Below are positions 17,721 through 29,771 of a DNA stretch of 64,000 bases, piece after piece (position 1 is the stretch's first letter; each line of letters begins with the position of its first letter). Source of the stretch: Amblyomma americanum (Eukaryota; Arthropoda; Arachnida; Ixodida; Ixodidae); contig NW_027526502.1 of the NCBI RefSeq assembly GCF_052857255.1, positions 726,501-790,500 of the forward strand. Direction: 5' to 3'. A program made the translations under genes and the position numbers. Below the pieces are notes generated by a model. That model made no database searches. It was not told the origin of the DNA and worked only from the letters and a program-made list of their open reading frames with translations.

Positions 17721-20140
17721 TGGAGTTACTGCGCGAACAGTAATGATAAGTATGCTGAGGAAACGTGTCATGTATATTTTAAGAAATTGGAGGCGATTTC
17801 GTCACTGCCTTGTCAGCATTCGGGAACAGAGGCTCACAAAATACGTTTGAAACCTACCTCTAATTTCCTCACATTTTTGCACTTTATTATATCCTTGTAA
17901 TATATTCGCGTTTTTGTATATTTTTGCATTTCTGTTCTTCAAAATAAAGAAAAATATATTGTAATTGTGTTTGTTGTTTATAACATCATTATACTTGTGT
18001 ATATTGCGCACCCACCCTACTAAGGTCTTGTAGAAGGATCACCGTACCTATACACAAAGATGAAAAATTTCATTTCACAATAAAAAAGCGTCTAGCGGAC
18101 GTTCCACATAGGCTTTGAGGGTTGTACTTCGCTGCTGCAGGAATAGCACGGTCTCAAAAGAAAGCGCGATCTGAAGGAAGCTCTTGAAGGAGCAAGAAAA
18201 CATGCCGCCGAAGAACGACAAATACAGGCGCATGTACATGCAGAAGCTAGGAGGCTCTCCTGCTTTTAAGTTAGGAAAACTGTGAAATTATGAATGGATG
18301 GATGATAACAACGTCGGGTTGAAAACATGGTAGTGGCGCGGGCACCCCCGGGGTCACAATTTTTATATTTCTTTTCTTTTCCACACTTTTTTATTCCTTA
18401 ACAGAATCTATTGTGAGCTACATCCTTTTTTCAAATACAAAAAAAACAACTTTTTAAGCTCTACCGAAAGGGACTGGAAAAAATAGCTGTGGCTCAGTCC
18501 GGCTCAGGAAGGCTATACGGAGCGATAGGCAACCGAACCAGTGGCCGATGTCGACGCGGAGACGTTAGCAGCATCCGCTGCCCTTCTGTGCTTGAGATAC
18601 TCTTGCTGCCTATGCCGCTGCTCCTCCCGACGTACCTCCCGTTCTTCATCGGTTTTATCAACTCGACGGGCCCTCTTTCGCGACTGATCTCTAGCCTACG
18701 CGGCTTCGTGACGCTCTGCCGTATATAGGATCGCTAGAAGCAGCCCCGCGTCTCCAATGCTCAGTCGAAGAACTCGTCCCGGTGACCGGTTCTGGCTCTA
18801 TGTCTCTGTGGTGTCTAGGTGGTGAGCGCTGGCCTTTGTTCAGCAAGAGCGAATTACGTGGTTACTCACGTGACACAACTGGCGAGGGTGAGCGGTCAGC
18901 ACACCGGTGGAACGAGCGGTAACAGCTGCGACAAGTCACGTGGTATGACGTGACAGCTACACCTGCGGCGAGCCTCCAGTTAGAGGTCAAATCCAAGCGT
19001 CCTTTCACCTTCAGCTTTGCATGCGAGTTTTAAGAACGTTAGCTCTTACCCGTTACGTTTCGAGATTTCGTGGGGTCTGCTACCACCCTGAGAACACAGC
19101 GCCATCTGTGGCAGCAACTAGAAAATAGCACATCTCACATTGAGACTTGTAGCGCCATCTACAATAGCATTGTAGAAACAACCCCGCGAAGAGACGAGGC
19201 ACACACACGACGACTGGTTCGTCTCTTCGCTGTGTTCCGTGTTTTGACTGGTTTTACTCCTGAACATGTACCAACTGACCCAGATTTCAACACTACTAGA
19301 AACAACCACCTGCCAATGATGACGTCCCGGTCTAATATGGTGGATAGAGGTGGAACTGTGTGAGTATGACGTCAAGGAACGACATGGCGGCATAGTTTCG
19401 GTTTTTCGAGTCTAAGATGGCGGCCGAGCCGTCTTTCTCGGGAGCTCCTCTCAGATGCTCTCGTTTCGCCGAAACGTTCGCCACCACAGTGTGTTTGAAG
19501 AAGGACATGGATGCAAGTTAATTGTAGAAATGGGGGGGGGGGGGGGGTGGTGATGGATGACTGATCGATCGATGGTGTTGATCTTGAAGTCTTCTGTGGT
19601 TCGGTGATCCGGCGACACGTTGCCGAACAGACGGCAACTTCTTCGGGACACTATCTCTTTATTGCACGGGCGCTCACAGGCGACCTGCCCTCCGATCTCC
19701 CCCGTTCGCGCCAAAAACTCGCCCTTAAATCCCTTCGCCCAGCATTCTGGGGACCCTTTCTGTAACCAATAGGAAATGCGATTCTCGGAGCCAATCCGGA
19801 GAATATTGTTCAAACTGAAGGAGCCAATAGCACGCCGGTGCTCACGTTGTTGTTGTCTCGCGGGCACCGCGCGAATTCCACGAAGATGTTGCGCATTTCC
19901 TCTTGGTTACAGCACAGAGACACAAAATCACTAATAACGCCAGCGGAAGCTCAGGACACCCAGTCCGAACCGCGCGCACTGTCTTGGTCGCGCTCCCCCC
20001 TTCCGCTGCCCGCTCCGAGGCACCCGGCCCGTTCTGTGGTGCGCCGTTACACGCGACCACCTTTCGAAACCCCAGGGGTGCGCGCACCGGCCGCGTCTTG
20101 CGGCCCGAGCGCGACCTTACAAGGACGGGCCTCCTCACTG
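17721..20140. other. No gene seen; mixed AT-rich and GC-rich sequence
   Basis: 17800-18070 is AT-rich. Around 19080-19190 the phrase AGCGCCATCT recurs. A 16-G run lies at 19532-19547. 19600-19860 has LTR-like hints on the minus strand (CAATAAAGAG plus CCAAT-type boxes) but no partner copy. A 34-codon ATG frame at 19417-19521 (MAAEPSFSG...) sits next to an AAGATGGCGG box; it is too short to call a gene. Confidence 0.4.
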
Positions 20141-20378
20141 CCGCCGCGGTGGCTGAGCGGCTATGGTGTTTGGCTGCTAGCCCGAAAGACGCGGGTTCGA
20201 TCCCGGCCGCAGCGATCGAATTTCGATGGAGGCGAAATTCTAGAGGCCCGTGTACTGTGCGCTGTCAGTGCACGTAAATGAACCCCAGGTGGTCGAAATT
20301 TCCGTAGCCCTTTAATACGGCGTCCCTCATAGCCTGAGTCGCTTTGGGACATTAAACCCCTATAAACCAAAACCAATC
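20141..20378 (+). mobile_element. tRNA-derived SINE, short family, full length
   Basis: Head CCGCCGCGGTGGCTGAGCGG (A box), GGGTTCGATCCC (B box), body with GTGCACGTAAATGAACCCCA and GTCGCTTTGGGACATTAAAC, ending TATAAACCAAAACCAAT. A candidate target duplication TCACTGCCG lies at 20135-20143 and 20377-20385. This family shares the tRNA-like head and part of the body with the long family but has a different 3' half. Confidence 0.9.
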
Positions 20379-23233
20379 ACTGCCGGTTAACCGCCGTTGC
20401 TGCCATCTGCCGCGCTTGCCTCAAACAAACCTATTCGGCCTCTTCTTGATGAGCTGCGACAAACAGCTAACACGCAAAAAACCAATGGGGGCCAAGCCAC
20501 CGGCTTCCACGTGCGCGCGCGATCGACCCCTGAGCATCAGCTCGGCAACTAAACTATGTACCTCCATTTAATCTCATTCATATCAGTTCTAGTAAACCTA
20601 AACAGCTAACGCTCGTTACTTCGTCTTGCAGACGGTAGCTGCCTTTTTTCGCTCTAAAACCTATCTTGTGGTGAGTGCTCTGCTTTTATGCCGTTTAACC
20701 ATTTGAAACGTTTTTAATGACGTCTGCAGCAGTTGCATTCCTGTACCATCTTTGCACGATCACTTTTGTTCCCCGTGCGCACGCGTCGTGGCGACCATGC
20801 GCACGGGCGCGCGAGGGCGCTCTTTGCGGATGAGGTGCTGTACGATAAAATTTGCAGCATACGACCGAGCGGACGACTCCGGCGTTCTGATTGGCGCGCT
20901 CGTCAGTGCCGCCCGTGCGGTAGCACAGGCATCTGCCGTAGCAAAACACGAAGATATCTTGCCGTACGAATATACACACATTGATATTGTGGCTCACCGC
21001 AGACATGTTTAGCTGTGAGCTATTCCGTAGCAGGTAATAATAAAACCCCGACCGGCTGTGATAGCCATAGATCTCGGCGCGGCCAATTCTGAAGTCCGCG
21101 AACGAAGTCGCAACAAACTTTGCAACACCGCAGGCGAGGTTCTACGATTAACGTTTGCGCTATTTATACTTCAGAAAGTGAAAAAAAGGCATTCCGCCGC
21201 GATCAAGACGCAACTCGTTCGACCGCTAGTTGCCCGTCGGCGCGTCGGCCAGACTCCGGTGATGACCACCCATATATGTACCGTTGTAACTACGATCTAA
21301 GATTTTTGCCTCCTAATATTTGAAGAGTGCCCCCATTGAAATTTACGCTGTACCCTAGCATGCAATAACAATTTCAGAAAGACGACGCGATTCGTATCGC
21401 GAATTCTCGGAGCCAAGGATACGGGACTAGAACAAGCTATAGCTTAGCATTACATATTCGATCGTTTGTAATTATAACAGGGAAATTCACATAGCTGAGA
21501 TCAGGCATAGGTTAAATCATCAGTTATTCAAACTAGCGCACTGCAGTCTTTTTACATATATTTTAATAGCCTTTATTTTGTAGCTTTTTCATTAATCCAT
21601 GCACACCTTAGTTATCTATAAACGTTGGTTGTTACTGCCAAGTAAACAGACCTTTGCTGTCTCCCCACTTAACTGTTATTGCAAAAGACAATCTATTCAT
21701 CGATATCAGAAGTGTGTGTCTGAATTGTGCATGTATTAAAAATCCCATATTTTAGCACACTGCTGTCGAATACGAACCCAAATACACAAGAAAATTATGA
21801 CATTCCCAGTAATTTGGAATATGAAAATCAGTTGTAACTGCAGGAGTTGTGCACTTGACAGAAGAGTGACCGTGCAACAGTATTGCTTTCTCTGTTATTC
21901 GGTCCGTTAGAAAAGCCAAAATTGAAATAGCACAGTGTGGTGACAATTAAAGGTGCCAAGCCATCTATCACTGCGTTGAAATGCACAGCTTTGTTTTTTG
22001 CACAGTGACAGCGGGCGACCAGTTTTATTTTAGCGGTCATTCTTAGCTCATAGCGGATGAGAACTGCACAAGCTAGAATGCAGCAGTGCAAACAAGCCTG
22101 GAGAGTTGTGCTCAGAGCCAGTCAATGGTGACACATGCATAAACAAGCTGGCAAGTTGTCTGTACAACTCCAAAAAATTTTGAAAGTGCCCATGTTAATG
22201 AAAACAAAGTGGTTGCTTTGTACTCAGCAAAAGGCCATACATGCCTTTTACCTTCAGTGCAAACATAACATGATGTGGGAGTTTGTAAACTGGCTTACAT
22301 CTGAACAGGTCCTAGTTGATGTTGGGAAAGAATACTTCAAATATTTAGGGAAACAGGATGCACTGACCATGCATAGTGGTTATCTCAAGCGGAATTTGTA
22401 GAAATATATTTACAAGGTGAAAGCTGTGTTGTTGCAAAATACAATGAGATAAAAAATAAGCATATAAGTGTGTGTAGGGCATACATGCATATATCCTCTC
22501 ACATAGCTTTACACTAACATTTAAGAGTTTTTTCTGACCAGAAAGAAAATGAGGGATCGTAACAGTGATTCTGGTTCCCAAAACAGACAAAATAGAGCAT
22601 TGCCTGCACCACTTGTCATGTATAAAATTTTAGAACGTGCTAGCTGTTGTTATTAGCAACATCTTCTGCAAAGTAAAGCTTATTTCATTGCCATTTTGGT
22701 TTTCGAACTGCCAAAGTTCCCTTTAGGCATACCTTATGTTAAAATGATTTAGTTGTTAACCTAAGTTTCTTGAAGATCTTTGCCTGAGCTATGTCTACTT
22801 TTCGGCCTCATACAGAGAGTGCATGAGAATATAAGCAGTCCTAGAAGGGCTGCATGTATTAGGCAAACAAATTTTTTGTTTTGTGGCCTCCTCTTTTAAA
22901 ATAATGCACCAAAATGATAATCCTCTTCAGTGCCTTATATGAAAACTCGTGTTACTAATGCAAGGAAAACAGCAACTCTATGAATAAATTAAATTGAGTA
23001 CAGGTTTGTGCTTTTCCATGCATTTCACTGCCGTCAATGTAAGAAAATTGCATTCACACACATTTATTTTCCCCCAAAACCAATTATTATTATCACAAAA
23101 TTCACAGCAGCTGTAATCTGACTCAATCCATGACGACAGAACTGTATGTGAAATTTAGCTTTATTATAGAGGAGAAGGAGGCACCCTTTTATAAACACTG
23201 TAAATGCTTGCCCCATAACATACCTGGCTAGCC
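20379..23233. other. No gene seen; mostly AT-rich unique-looking sequence
   Basis: 20740-21000 is CpG-rich and contains a hairpin with perfect 10-bp arms (20772-20781 and 20798-20807). The rest is AT-rich with short frames that match no known family. 23070-23094 ends in CCCCCAAAACCAATTATTAT, the tail of the long SINE family, probably a fragment. Confidence 0.4.
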
Positions 23234-23328
23234 ATTTCATGCTTACATTCACAGCGCAAAGACGCACACGGACACGAGGGGAGACACCACAGAGCGCCGT
23301 CCTTGCGCTGTGAATGTGAGCATGAAAT
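23234..23328. repeat. Inverted repeat, probable Penelope-like terminus
   Basis: Arms 23234-23264 and 23298-23328 are inverse complements with 2 mismatches in 31. Both contain the ACAGCGCAA segment, and the loop holds CACGGACACGAGG and CACAGAGCGC. The loop resembles the ends of the PLEs at 26.3 kb and 38.6 kb (GCGCAAA, CGGACAC/CAGGGACAC, AGAGCGC), so it is probably a minimal PLE end pair. Confidence 0.5.
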
Positions 23329-23730
23329 ACCAACTCGCCATGCAGCAACTGATTTCAAGCATGGTCATTTCAGATGAGGATAAGGATAAAATGACACACG
23401 CACATAACAGTCACATGCGTAAGCACACGCACCTAGCATTTTAACCTCATCGCATAATGGAAGTCTCTGTGTTGCTTTGCTTGAAACAGGGTAGGATAAG
23501 AGCACAAAAGAAGTACTGACACATATCAGATCGTAATAGAGACGGGTATGGCTGACAGTGAAAACTGTTAGTGCAGTCCTATTAACATTGCTAAATAGGC
23601 CATTTCCGAGCACAGAGGCGGTTGTTCTCTAGAGTGTTGGAATGTTGATGTTGACAGTGGGGTGACAGACCATATAGGAATCAATGAAGACGAGTTAAAT
23701 GAAACAGTGAAAGGAAGCAAGACAGCAATG

Positions 23731-24169
23731 TGGACTTGTTGGTTGTACATTTGATGGGAATAACGTGCTACAGACGGACAAAAACTGACAACTGAAACGA
23801 CGGGCACAGGACAAGCGCGCACTAACTAAAATTTATTCTGGTATGAGGGCACATAAATACATTTCATGCACATGCTCAAAACAATCAATTCATTGCCACC
23901 GGCCGCGTCGCACGCTCCTTTGTTTCTTGATTAGTTCTAACTGCTCACTTGATAACAACTCCGAGGATGCGCTTGAGCACTCATCTTCACCTGCCTCCGA
24001 TATCTCAAAGGCTTTTTTTTTATTTTCTTTCTTGTACCTTGCACGAGCTAAAATTGTAGTCCGCTCAAAGTAAGGTGAACATTTGTGATTTGCACAATGG
24101 GGTGCTTGTCCTGTGTCCGTCGTTTCAGTTGCTGGTTTTTGTCCGTGTGTAGCGCATTATTCCCATCAA
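23731..24169. mobile_element. Short Penelope-like remnant with 66-bp inverted ends
   Basis: Arms 23751-23816 and 24104-24169 are about 89% identical in inverse orientation and carry a GACGGACAAAAA segment and an ACAGGACAAGC segment. The left side is preceded by ACTTGTTGGTTGTAC (23734-23748), similar to the outer ends of the other PLEs. The interior has no recognisable RT or nuclease. Probably a deleted PLE reduced to its inverted terminal repeats. Confidence 0.5.
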
Positions 24170-24176
24170 GTGAAAG

Positions 24177-26284
24177 GAAGGTCACTAATGAATGTAAGAA
24201 AAAGGGCCGGGCCAAGTACAATACCTTTCGGGTTGCCCGAGATTAAAAAAAGAAAGGCAGGATGAGCAAGAGTTAGCATGGGCTAACTGCTGTTAACGGG
24301 GTAGGATCACTTAAATCAAAGAGACTAAGGTGCTAGTGTATGTCACGAAGAACGAAAAGTTGGCTATCTCAGGTCTGCTTTTCAAAAAGCGTACCGATTT
24401 GGAAGGAGCAATTTAATGGGCCACAACAATTTAGCAGTGTGAGAGTACTTAGTGTTTTTCACGATTAGGAGCCATGCCTCGCTAATGTCCACCTTGTAAT
24501 ATGATGGCTTGAATTATGGACAGTTTTTCTGGGGATGAAACTTTCTCAAAGCATGCATGCCTTAACATGGAAACTTGATGTTTGGACAAATGACAGGGTT
24601 TAAATGCACAAAGCCAATTGGGACCCTCAAATTTTTGTCGCATAATATGTACTGCAATTTGAACGTCTGGACTGTGGCAACCAGCTACTATAACACAGCG
24701 CAAGGACTGTTAGAAGTGTTTGGCGACAAATGCAGACTGAATCATATGGCTGTTGCACCGTGGAATTGCCCTTATACCACTTGCAGCATAGCGTGCAGTT
24801 TTTGCTAAACATTGAACTGCCAGGCACGCCGACTCTCTCTGCTTGTACTTTCTGACTGACAAAGCACTTCTCTTTCTGGTGTCAAAATCATTGGCACTGA
24901 AATGCTCGGCGATGCATTTCCTGGCGCACTTTGTTCACTGCACCAATTAATTAATTAAGCTGCTCGCTTTCTGCATAACCTTTTTTGTTATAATCTAACA
25001 GATGTTTACTTGCAACACTAATTTAATGTTGTTTTAAACAGAGCACACGGCAAGAAGAAAAAAAAACCACTCGAATTAAAGCATGTCGGGCACGAGGAGA
25101 ACTTGGCACAGGTGCAAAGCAGGGAATCTGCAAATACAATCCAAGCAGTAAGGAAATGGGTTGAAATTAAATGTGATCTCAACCTCGACAGGTCGATGGC
25201 TGCACCAGTACTGTAGGACTTTCAGAAACGGCACAACGTCAGCATTGCAAGGCCAACCACATTGCGAAAGCGCATAGCACATTTTGAAAAATCAAGTAAA
25301 CCTTGTGAACGTGGTTTTGGCAATATACACAAATATGACCCTGTCACGGCCATACGAGAAATGTGAACAGATGTGTATCCACAGAAACCTACAGCTGAGC
25401 ATTGTGGAACGTGCAAACAAGCATCAACATTCAAGGAAACAAATTTAGAAATGTAGTAAAATGCAAAGACGACGAAGGAAATCTAGGAAGCATTCTACAT
25501 CTCTGACAAATACATTCTCATATGCCCACCATCACCTTCATCCAGCAGGCAAATAATGTTCATTGCAGGCAGTCGCAGGTAAATGAACACAGCAGATGCA
25601 TGTGCATTGATGACATATGCTTCTAAAGGCTTCGAGAATGTTTCACACAAGCTGGCGCTGCTCACCTAGGAAGCGTTAGTTAACAACTGTTCGACACCAA
25701 TAAAGCCGAGTTATTGAGCCCCTAGGCTACAGCAGTGTAGTGAAAGCAACAATATAGGATCAGGTGCTGATTCAAAGAGTACAGTTTCTATCCCGATTGT
25801 CATTCCTCACGGAGCACTTCGAGATCGCTGCATTTTACTAATAGCCATGGCAACCAGGATAATGGACTTAATATTGCAAGCATTTGTCTAAAATCCACCT
25901 TCAGCCTACGCTGCCAAGCAAAAAATAAATTGTAATCACAGCAGTTTACTACAAATGCTTTCCATTTTTAATCCCGATTCGCTTTAAGGAAAACTCTATG
26001 TACAGTTCTGATCCGGAACTAAAGTGTTCATATTAAGGCACAATTGTATATGGGTTGACTGCTTTCAGAAGCGTAAGCATCTGCTGTGGTGTTTCTTTTT
26101 TCTTTTTTTTTTGGCGTCAGATAAAATGAATGCTCATGAAAAAGAGCTGCACTAGTGGGCCCATATTAGAGACTTCTGCATTGTGAAACACCGGGGAACG
26201 AGTTGCGACAATGGTTTTTGTTCGCACGTAAGTGTTCCTGATCTGGTGATATGTTACAATCCAAACTTAACTCGGAAGGGTAGA
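24177..26284. other. No gene seen; AT-rich unique-looking sequence
   Basis: Short frames only; nothing recognised on either strand. AATTAATTAATTAA occurs near 24945. Confidence 0.4.
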
Positions 26285-26449
26285 TACTTGGGCTTCTTGG
26301 TTCATTTTAAGGGTAGAATTCATAGCGCAAAAAAGACAGGGACACAGAAAGACGACACCGCAGAGCGCTAACTTCCAACAAAGATTTATTTCGTAAAAGA
26401 AGGGCGGTTTTTTATACTGACTTATCATACAATTACTATTTAACCACAG

Positions 26450-27085
26450 CTAGCAAAGCATATCAGACAGATATAAGAGCTCCTTTGGCAACAAAGCTAC
26501 TGAAGGGCTACTCACACAATCATCTTCCAACAAGGAAATCCATTCCGATTCAATTATCTCTCGTGTTAAGCTGTTTTTGTGCATTTTCAAGACCACACAT
26601 TTTTTTAGGAGTGGTATACAATGACACACACGGCAATGGGCTGACAAACCTTTCCCACGCATATCACTAACGTCACGCCCATGTTCCCGAAGCCTATCAT
26701 TCAGGCATCTGCCTGTTTGGCCTACATACTGTTTGCCACAGGAAAGAGGTATCTGGTAAACGACATTTTCAATGCAGTCAAAAAATTTACTTTTATGTTT
26801 CTTAATACAGCCAACCGCTTTTTTGGATTTTGTCAAATTTTTCGTGCACAAATAACGTAACTTTTTAGGGGCTGAAAAAACCACTCTGGCTCCCGAACGC
26901 TGCGCTATTTTTTTAAGATTATGGGAAAGCCGATGAAAGTAAGGAATGACAGCAACTTTTTCTTTCTTAAGCGTAGCCTCTTGAATTTCTTGCGTTTTTT
27001 TCTGGCAGAATTTTTTTATAACGCCTTCCGCTACAGAGACTAGAACATGGGAAGGGTAACTGCAGCGTTCTCCAACCACTTGCAC
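26450..27085 (-). pseudogene. PLE-1 linker and GIY-YIG endonuclease, open 211-codon fragment
   Basis: Open from 27085 to the stop at 26450. Residues 1-85 are the linker after the RT (VIPYFHRLSHNLKKIA, VVFSAPKKL). Then comes a Cys/His segment (GCIKKHKSKFFDC) and the GIY-YIG nuclease: VVYQIPLSCGKQYVGQTGR, then LNDRLREHGRD, SAHCRVCHC and a Glu-containing helix, TREIIESEWI. In PLEs this nuclease makes the nick used for target-primed reverse transcription. The frame is intact but detached from its RT, so the whole gene is broken. Confidence 0.8.
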
Positions 27086-27129
27086 TGTTGAGAAAAACTT
27101 TCATGCATGAGGTCCGCACTTCGTTTCGT

Positions 27130-27378
27130 AACCATTTCCATCCTCTAGAACTAACGTTTGAACTGCCTGAAAATGGGGTAATCAAATTCCTAGACATCAA
27201 CATCATACTGCATCATGATCGGACATGCTGGATGTTCAAACCTCGAGGCGAAAATCCATTATTGCCTTTTCATTCAGCACACTCTAAACTCGTAAAACGA
27301 TTCATTTTTCGCCTTTATTTCGTTAATTCTCTAATGAAGTCCTGTCCGCACTTCATGCATGAAAGTTTGAAGAAAAAA
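27130..27378 (+). pseudogene. PLE-1 RT-distal (thumb) fragment, inverted
   Basis: Plus-strand frame with LTFELPENGVIKFLDINI, CWMFKPRGENPLLPFHSAHS and KSCPHFMHES. This corresponds to the region after the PLE RT catalytic core; compare the same layout at 46994-47170 (FAHELPDVSV ... CWDYYPHAEK ... LLPYNSALS). The upstream YxDD core is missing. It is a fragment orphaned by inversion. Confidence 0.65.
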
Positions 27379-27400
27379 AAGTCGACCCAGAACGGAAGCC

Positions 27401-27960
27401 TGTGTGGCGCCTGATGACCGACAAATGGCTGATAATCTGTGGTGGAACCTATTTTGAGCGTTGACAAAGAAAACCAACCGTTTAAAGTGTGATTTTTTTA
27501 AATACAAGGCATAAGGGTGCGTGAATATTCGAAATTTTCGAATAGCGAATCGAATATACTTCTATTCGATCCGCAGAAGTGATAAAATACTGCACGTTCA
27601 AAATAATTTGAAACGAATCGAATCCGCTCTCACGTTTTTGTATAGTTTTCGAATAACAGGCGCAAAGTTCGAATGGGGCACGCTGTAGTACTTTCGACGA
27701 CTGTTTCAAAAAAGTGGAGGACGCTTAAGCTTTGCCTTTGAGAGTCGAACGCGACAGCGTGTTACAGCGCTGCTTCTACGGAATGCCATCGCCCGTTCGG
27801 CGCGACGCCTTGCCCGTTCGACAAATCGCTCGGAGTCTCTAGGAGGACCTCTCAACACAGCCCATCCGCCGTTCGAAGAGATCACGAACGGGCGGCAGTG
27901 ACGCTGCTCCCTGAATTGGCCGTTGTGTGTCTCCGTTGTGATTGTGACTTTAGATTAAAG
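27401..27960. repeat. TTCGAAT-rich repeat and tick-type dispersed repeat
   Basis: 27525-27660 is filled with ATTCGAA/TTCGAAT palindromic words, as are 37985-38110 and 40262-40400. 27715-27890 contains GACGCTTAAGC and GTCGAACGCGACAGCG, a phrase I associate with common tick dispersed repeats (recall, not checked). No coding potential seen. Confidence 0.45.
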
Positions 27961-27961
27961 C

Positions 27962-28080
27962 AAAGGCGCAGTAACTGTCTCGCATATCGGTGGACACCTC
28001 AACGACACCGTCAGGGAAGGGAGGAAGTTTGTAGTGAAAGAGAAAAGACAGGAAGAGAGGTGGTAACGGAGGCATGCCTC
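27962..28080 (-). mobile_element. Long-family SINE, diverged 3' fragment
   Basis: AGGCGCAGTAACTGTCTCGC, GGTGGACACCTCAAC and the purine-rich GTGAAAGAGAAAAGAC segment follow the same order as the minus-strand copies at 11461 and 34853. The tRNA-like head is not visible. Confidence 0.6.
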
Positions 28081-28493
28081 TCCGTTGGCGTCACATTCGT
28101 TGACCACAACAGCACACAGACGCGTACATCACAGGCGCACGGGCGGTACGGTTTCCATGACATCTGTAAGGAACTGGCGCCACACTGCGGCTGGCGAAGA
28201 CGCTCGAGAACAAGAAGCGGAAGTGACACGTGGGGAATGCGAGCGCGTGCGGGAGAGAACAGGTGAATAACATAACAGGTGGACGTTCATCGTGGCTGTG
28301 TGCACGTGTGGACGTGAAGGATCTTCAAACTTATTTTCAGCAGTTTTCCGAGGGTCGACCGACGCGGACTGCTGTCTTCCTTCTTCGGCGAGGTCGTTCC
28401 ACGTGGGGGTTTTGGCCAGGTTTTTTATTTTTGGTGCTGTACCGATAGTTAGGGGCAATGTCCCCTTAGTCCTAACGGCATGTCAGCTTCCCC

Positions 28494-28512
28494 GGGGGGG
28501 GGGGGGGGGGGG
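28494..28512. repeat. 19-G homopolymer
   Basis: A run of 19 G near the start of the degraded LINE D ORF1. A likely site of length error in sequencing or replication. Confidence 0.85.
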
Positions 28513-28514
28513 TT

Positions 28515-29722
28515 CGGCACCCTGGTTCGCCAGCCTGCCGGCCCAAAGTTTGCCCTTAGATGATTTTGGTAGAAATGCTGTCACGGACATCCCAGTGGCG
28601 CTTGTATCCTTTGGAGACGGGGCAATTCAACTGAAAAATTCAAAATTGATCCAGGCGCAGCTGAAGACTGTAACCAACCGCCACTTATAAATCTCCGAAG
28701 TGCGCCCTTTCGGCCGTAGAGGCATATTGTGCCGATCCTCGGATGTGCAGTGCGTGTCAGAGTTGCTGCAATCAACATCCTTCGCGTCATTGCCAGTCAA
28801 ACCTTTCATACCAGAACAACTTGCATGTCAGAAAGGAATCATCCGCGGCGTGGACCCATCGGTGTCTCCTCAGGAACTACTTGAAGACCTTCAGGACACC
28901 GGTGTTGGCGTGTATCAGTTTACTGCTGCACCAGGGATGCTAATGGCTCACGTGTGCCGACTGAATCTGTGATCGCTACATTTGCAGGATCTTTGTGCCC
29001 TTCTGAGCTAAAGGTGTGGCCTATAGTGTACCGCGTAGACCCGTTACATCCTCGTCCGTTGCAATGCAAGAATTGCTGGCGCTTTGGTCACAGCGGCAAA
29101 GCTTGCAAATCTGCGACGCGTTGCCGACTGTGCGGGGAGAACCATTCCGCTGACCACTGTGCATCTGAAAGTTCCATTTGTACTCTGTGGCGGCAGTCAT
29201 TCGGCTGATGATGCTGGCTGTCCCAAGCGTTCAGAAGAACAGAATGTTCTGGACATCATTCAGCGGAGAAGGTGTTCTATGGCGGATGCTTATGCACAAC
29301 TAGACAGAAAGAAGCACTCTTATGCGGGCATGGCAAAATCAGCTGGCTCTCTGGCAGAAGCGTTGCTGACAAAATCCGTGTTGTCAGTGGTCGAGAAGGC
29401 GCTTGCAGGTGTTGTGGACCGTATGCTGACTACATTCACTGAAGCTCTGTCCCAGGTTATTGCAAATCAGGTTGCGCATCCAACTGTCGCCATTCCGGTT
29501 CCATCAACCATTTCTCTCATAGCCTCTCTGGTGTCTCTCCCAAGGCTCCTATGTCTGCTGAATCCTCGTCTGTGCCTGTACGTGGTACCGGGATACCAGC
29601 ACTTCTACGTCTTGCACTACGGATGTAGAGATGGGGAATCCTTCCCAGAAGCGTCGTGCTGCGTCTTCTCCTTCGAAGTCTGCCCTCCCAAGCAAGAAAG
29701 GTTCCCCCAGAATTCCACATAA
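28515..29722 (+). pseudogene. LINE D ORF1 (gag-like with zinc knuckles), frameshifted
   Basis: Three reading blocks: 28700-28972 (KGIIRGVDPSVSPQELLEDL), 28954-29208 (KVWPIVYRVDPLHPRPLQC) and 29084-29722. Zinc knuckles: CKNCWRFGHSGKAC (C-x2-C-x4-H-x4-C), CRLCGENHSADHC, and a third, CGGSHSADDAGC, reached only after a frameshift near 29185. It is an RNA-binding ORF1 that precedes the LINE D ORF2 on the same strand. At least two frameshifts and one stop (28687-28689) show that it is dead. Confidence 0.72.
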
Positions 29723-29771
29723 AGCTGATTTGTTACAGGAGGCTGTCACGGCCTCTGCTTTTACAGTAACA

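Larger units (their letters stand above)
26285..27400 (-). mobile_element. PLE-1: split, inverted Penelope-like element
   Basis: Starts with TTGGGCTTCTTGGTTCAT and CATAGCGCAAAAAAGAC. The C-terminal half of the protein is coded on the minus strand (26450-27085), while the segment just upstream of it in the protein lies on the plus strand (27130-27378). So the two parts sit head to head rather than in line. Both sides of the junction carry a similar CATGCATGAAAGTTT sequence (27100-27120 in inverse form and 27354-27370). Confidence 0.7.

Noticed and set aside
20141..20215. Genuine tRNA gene
   Set aside because: The A and B boxes belong to SINE heads; the acceptor stem does not close and a SINE body follows. 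The same applies at 11700, 35150, 38114 and 38361.
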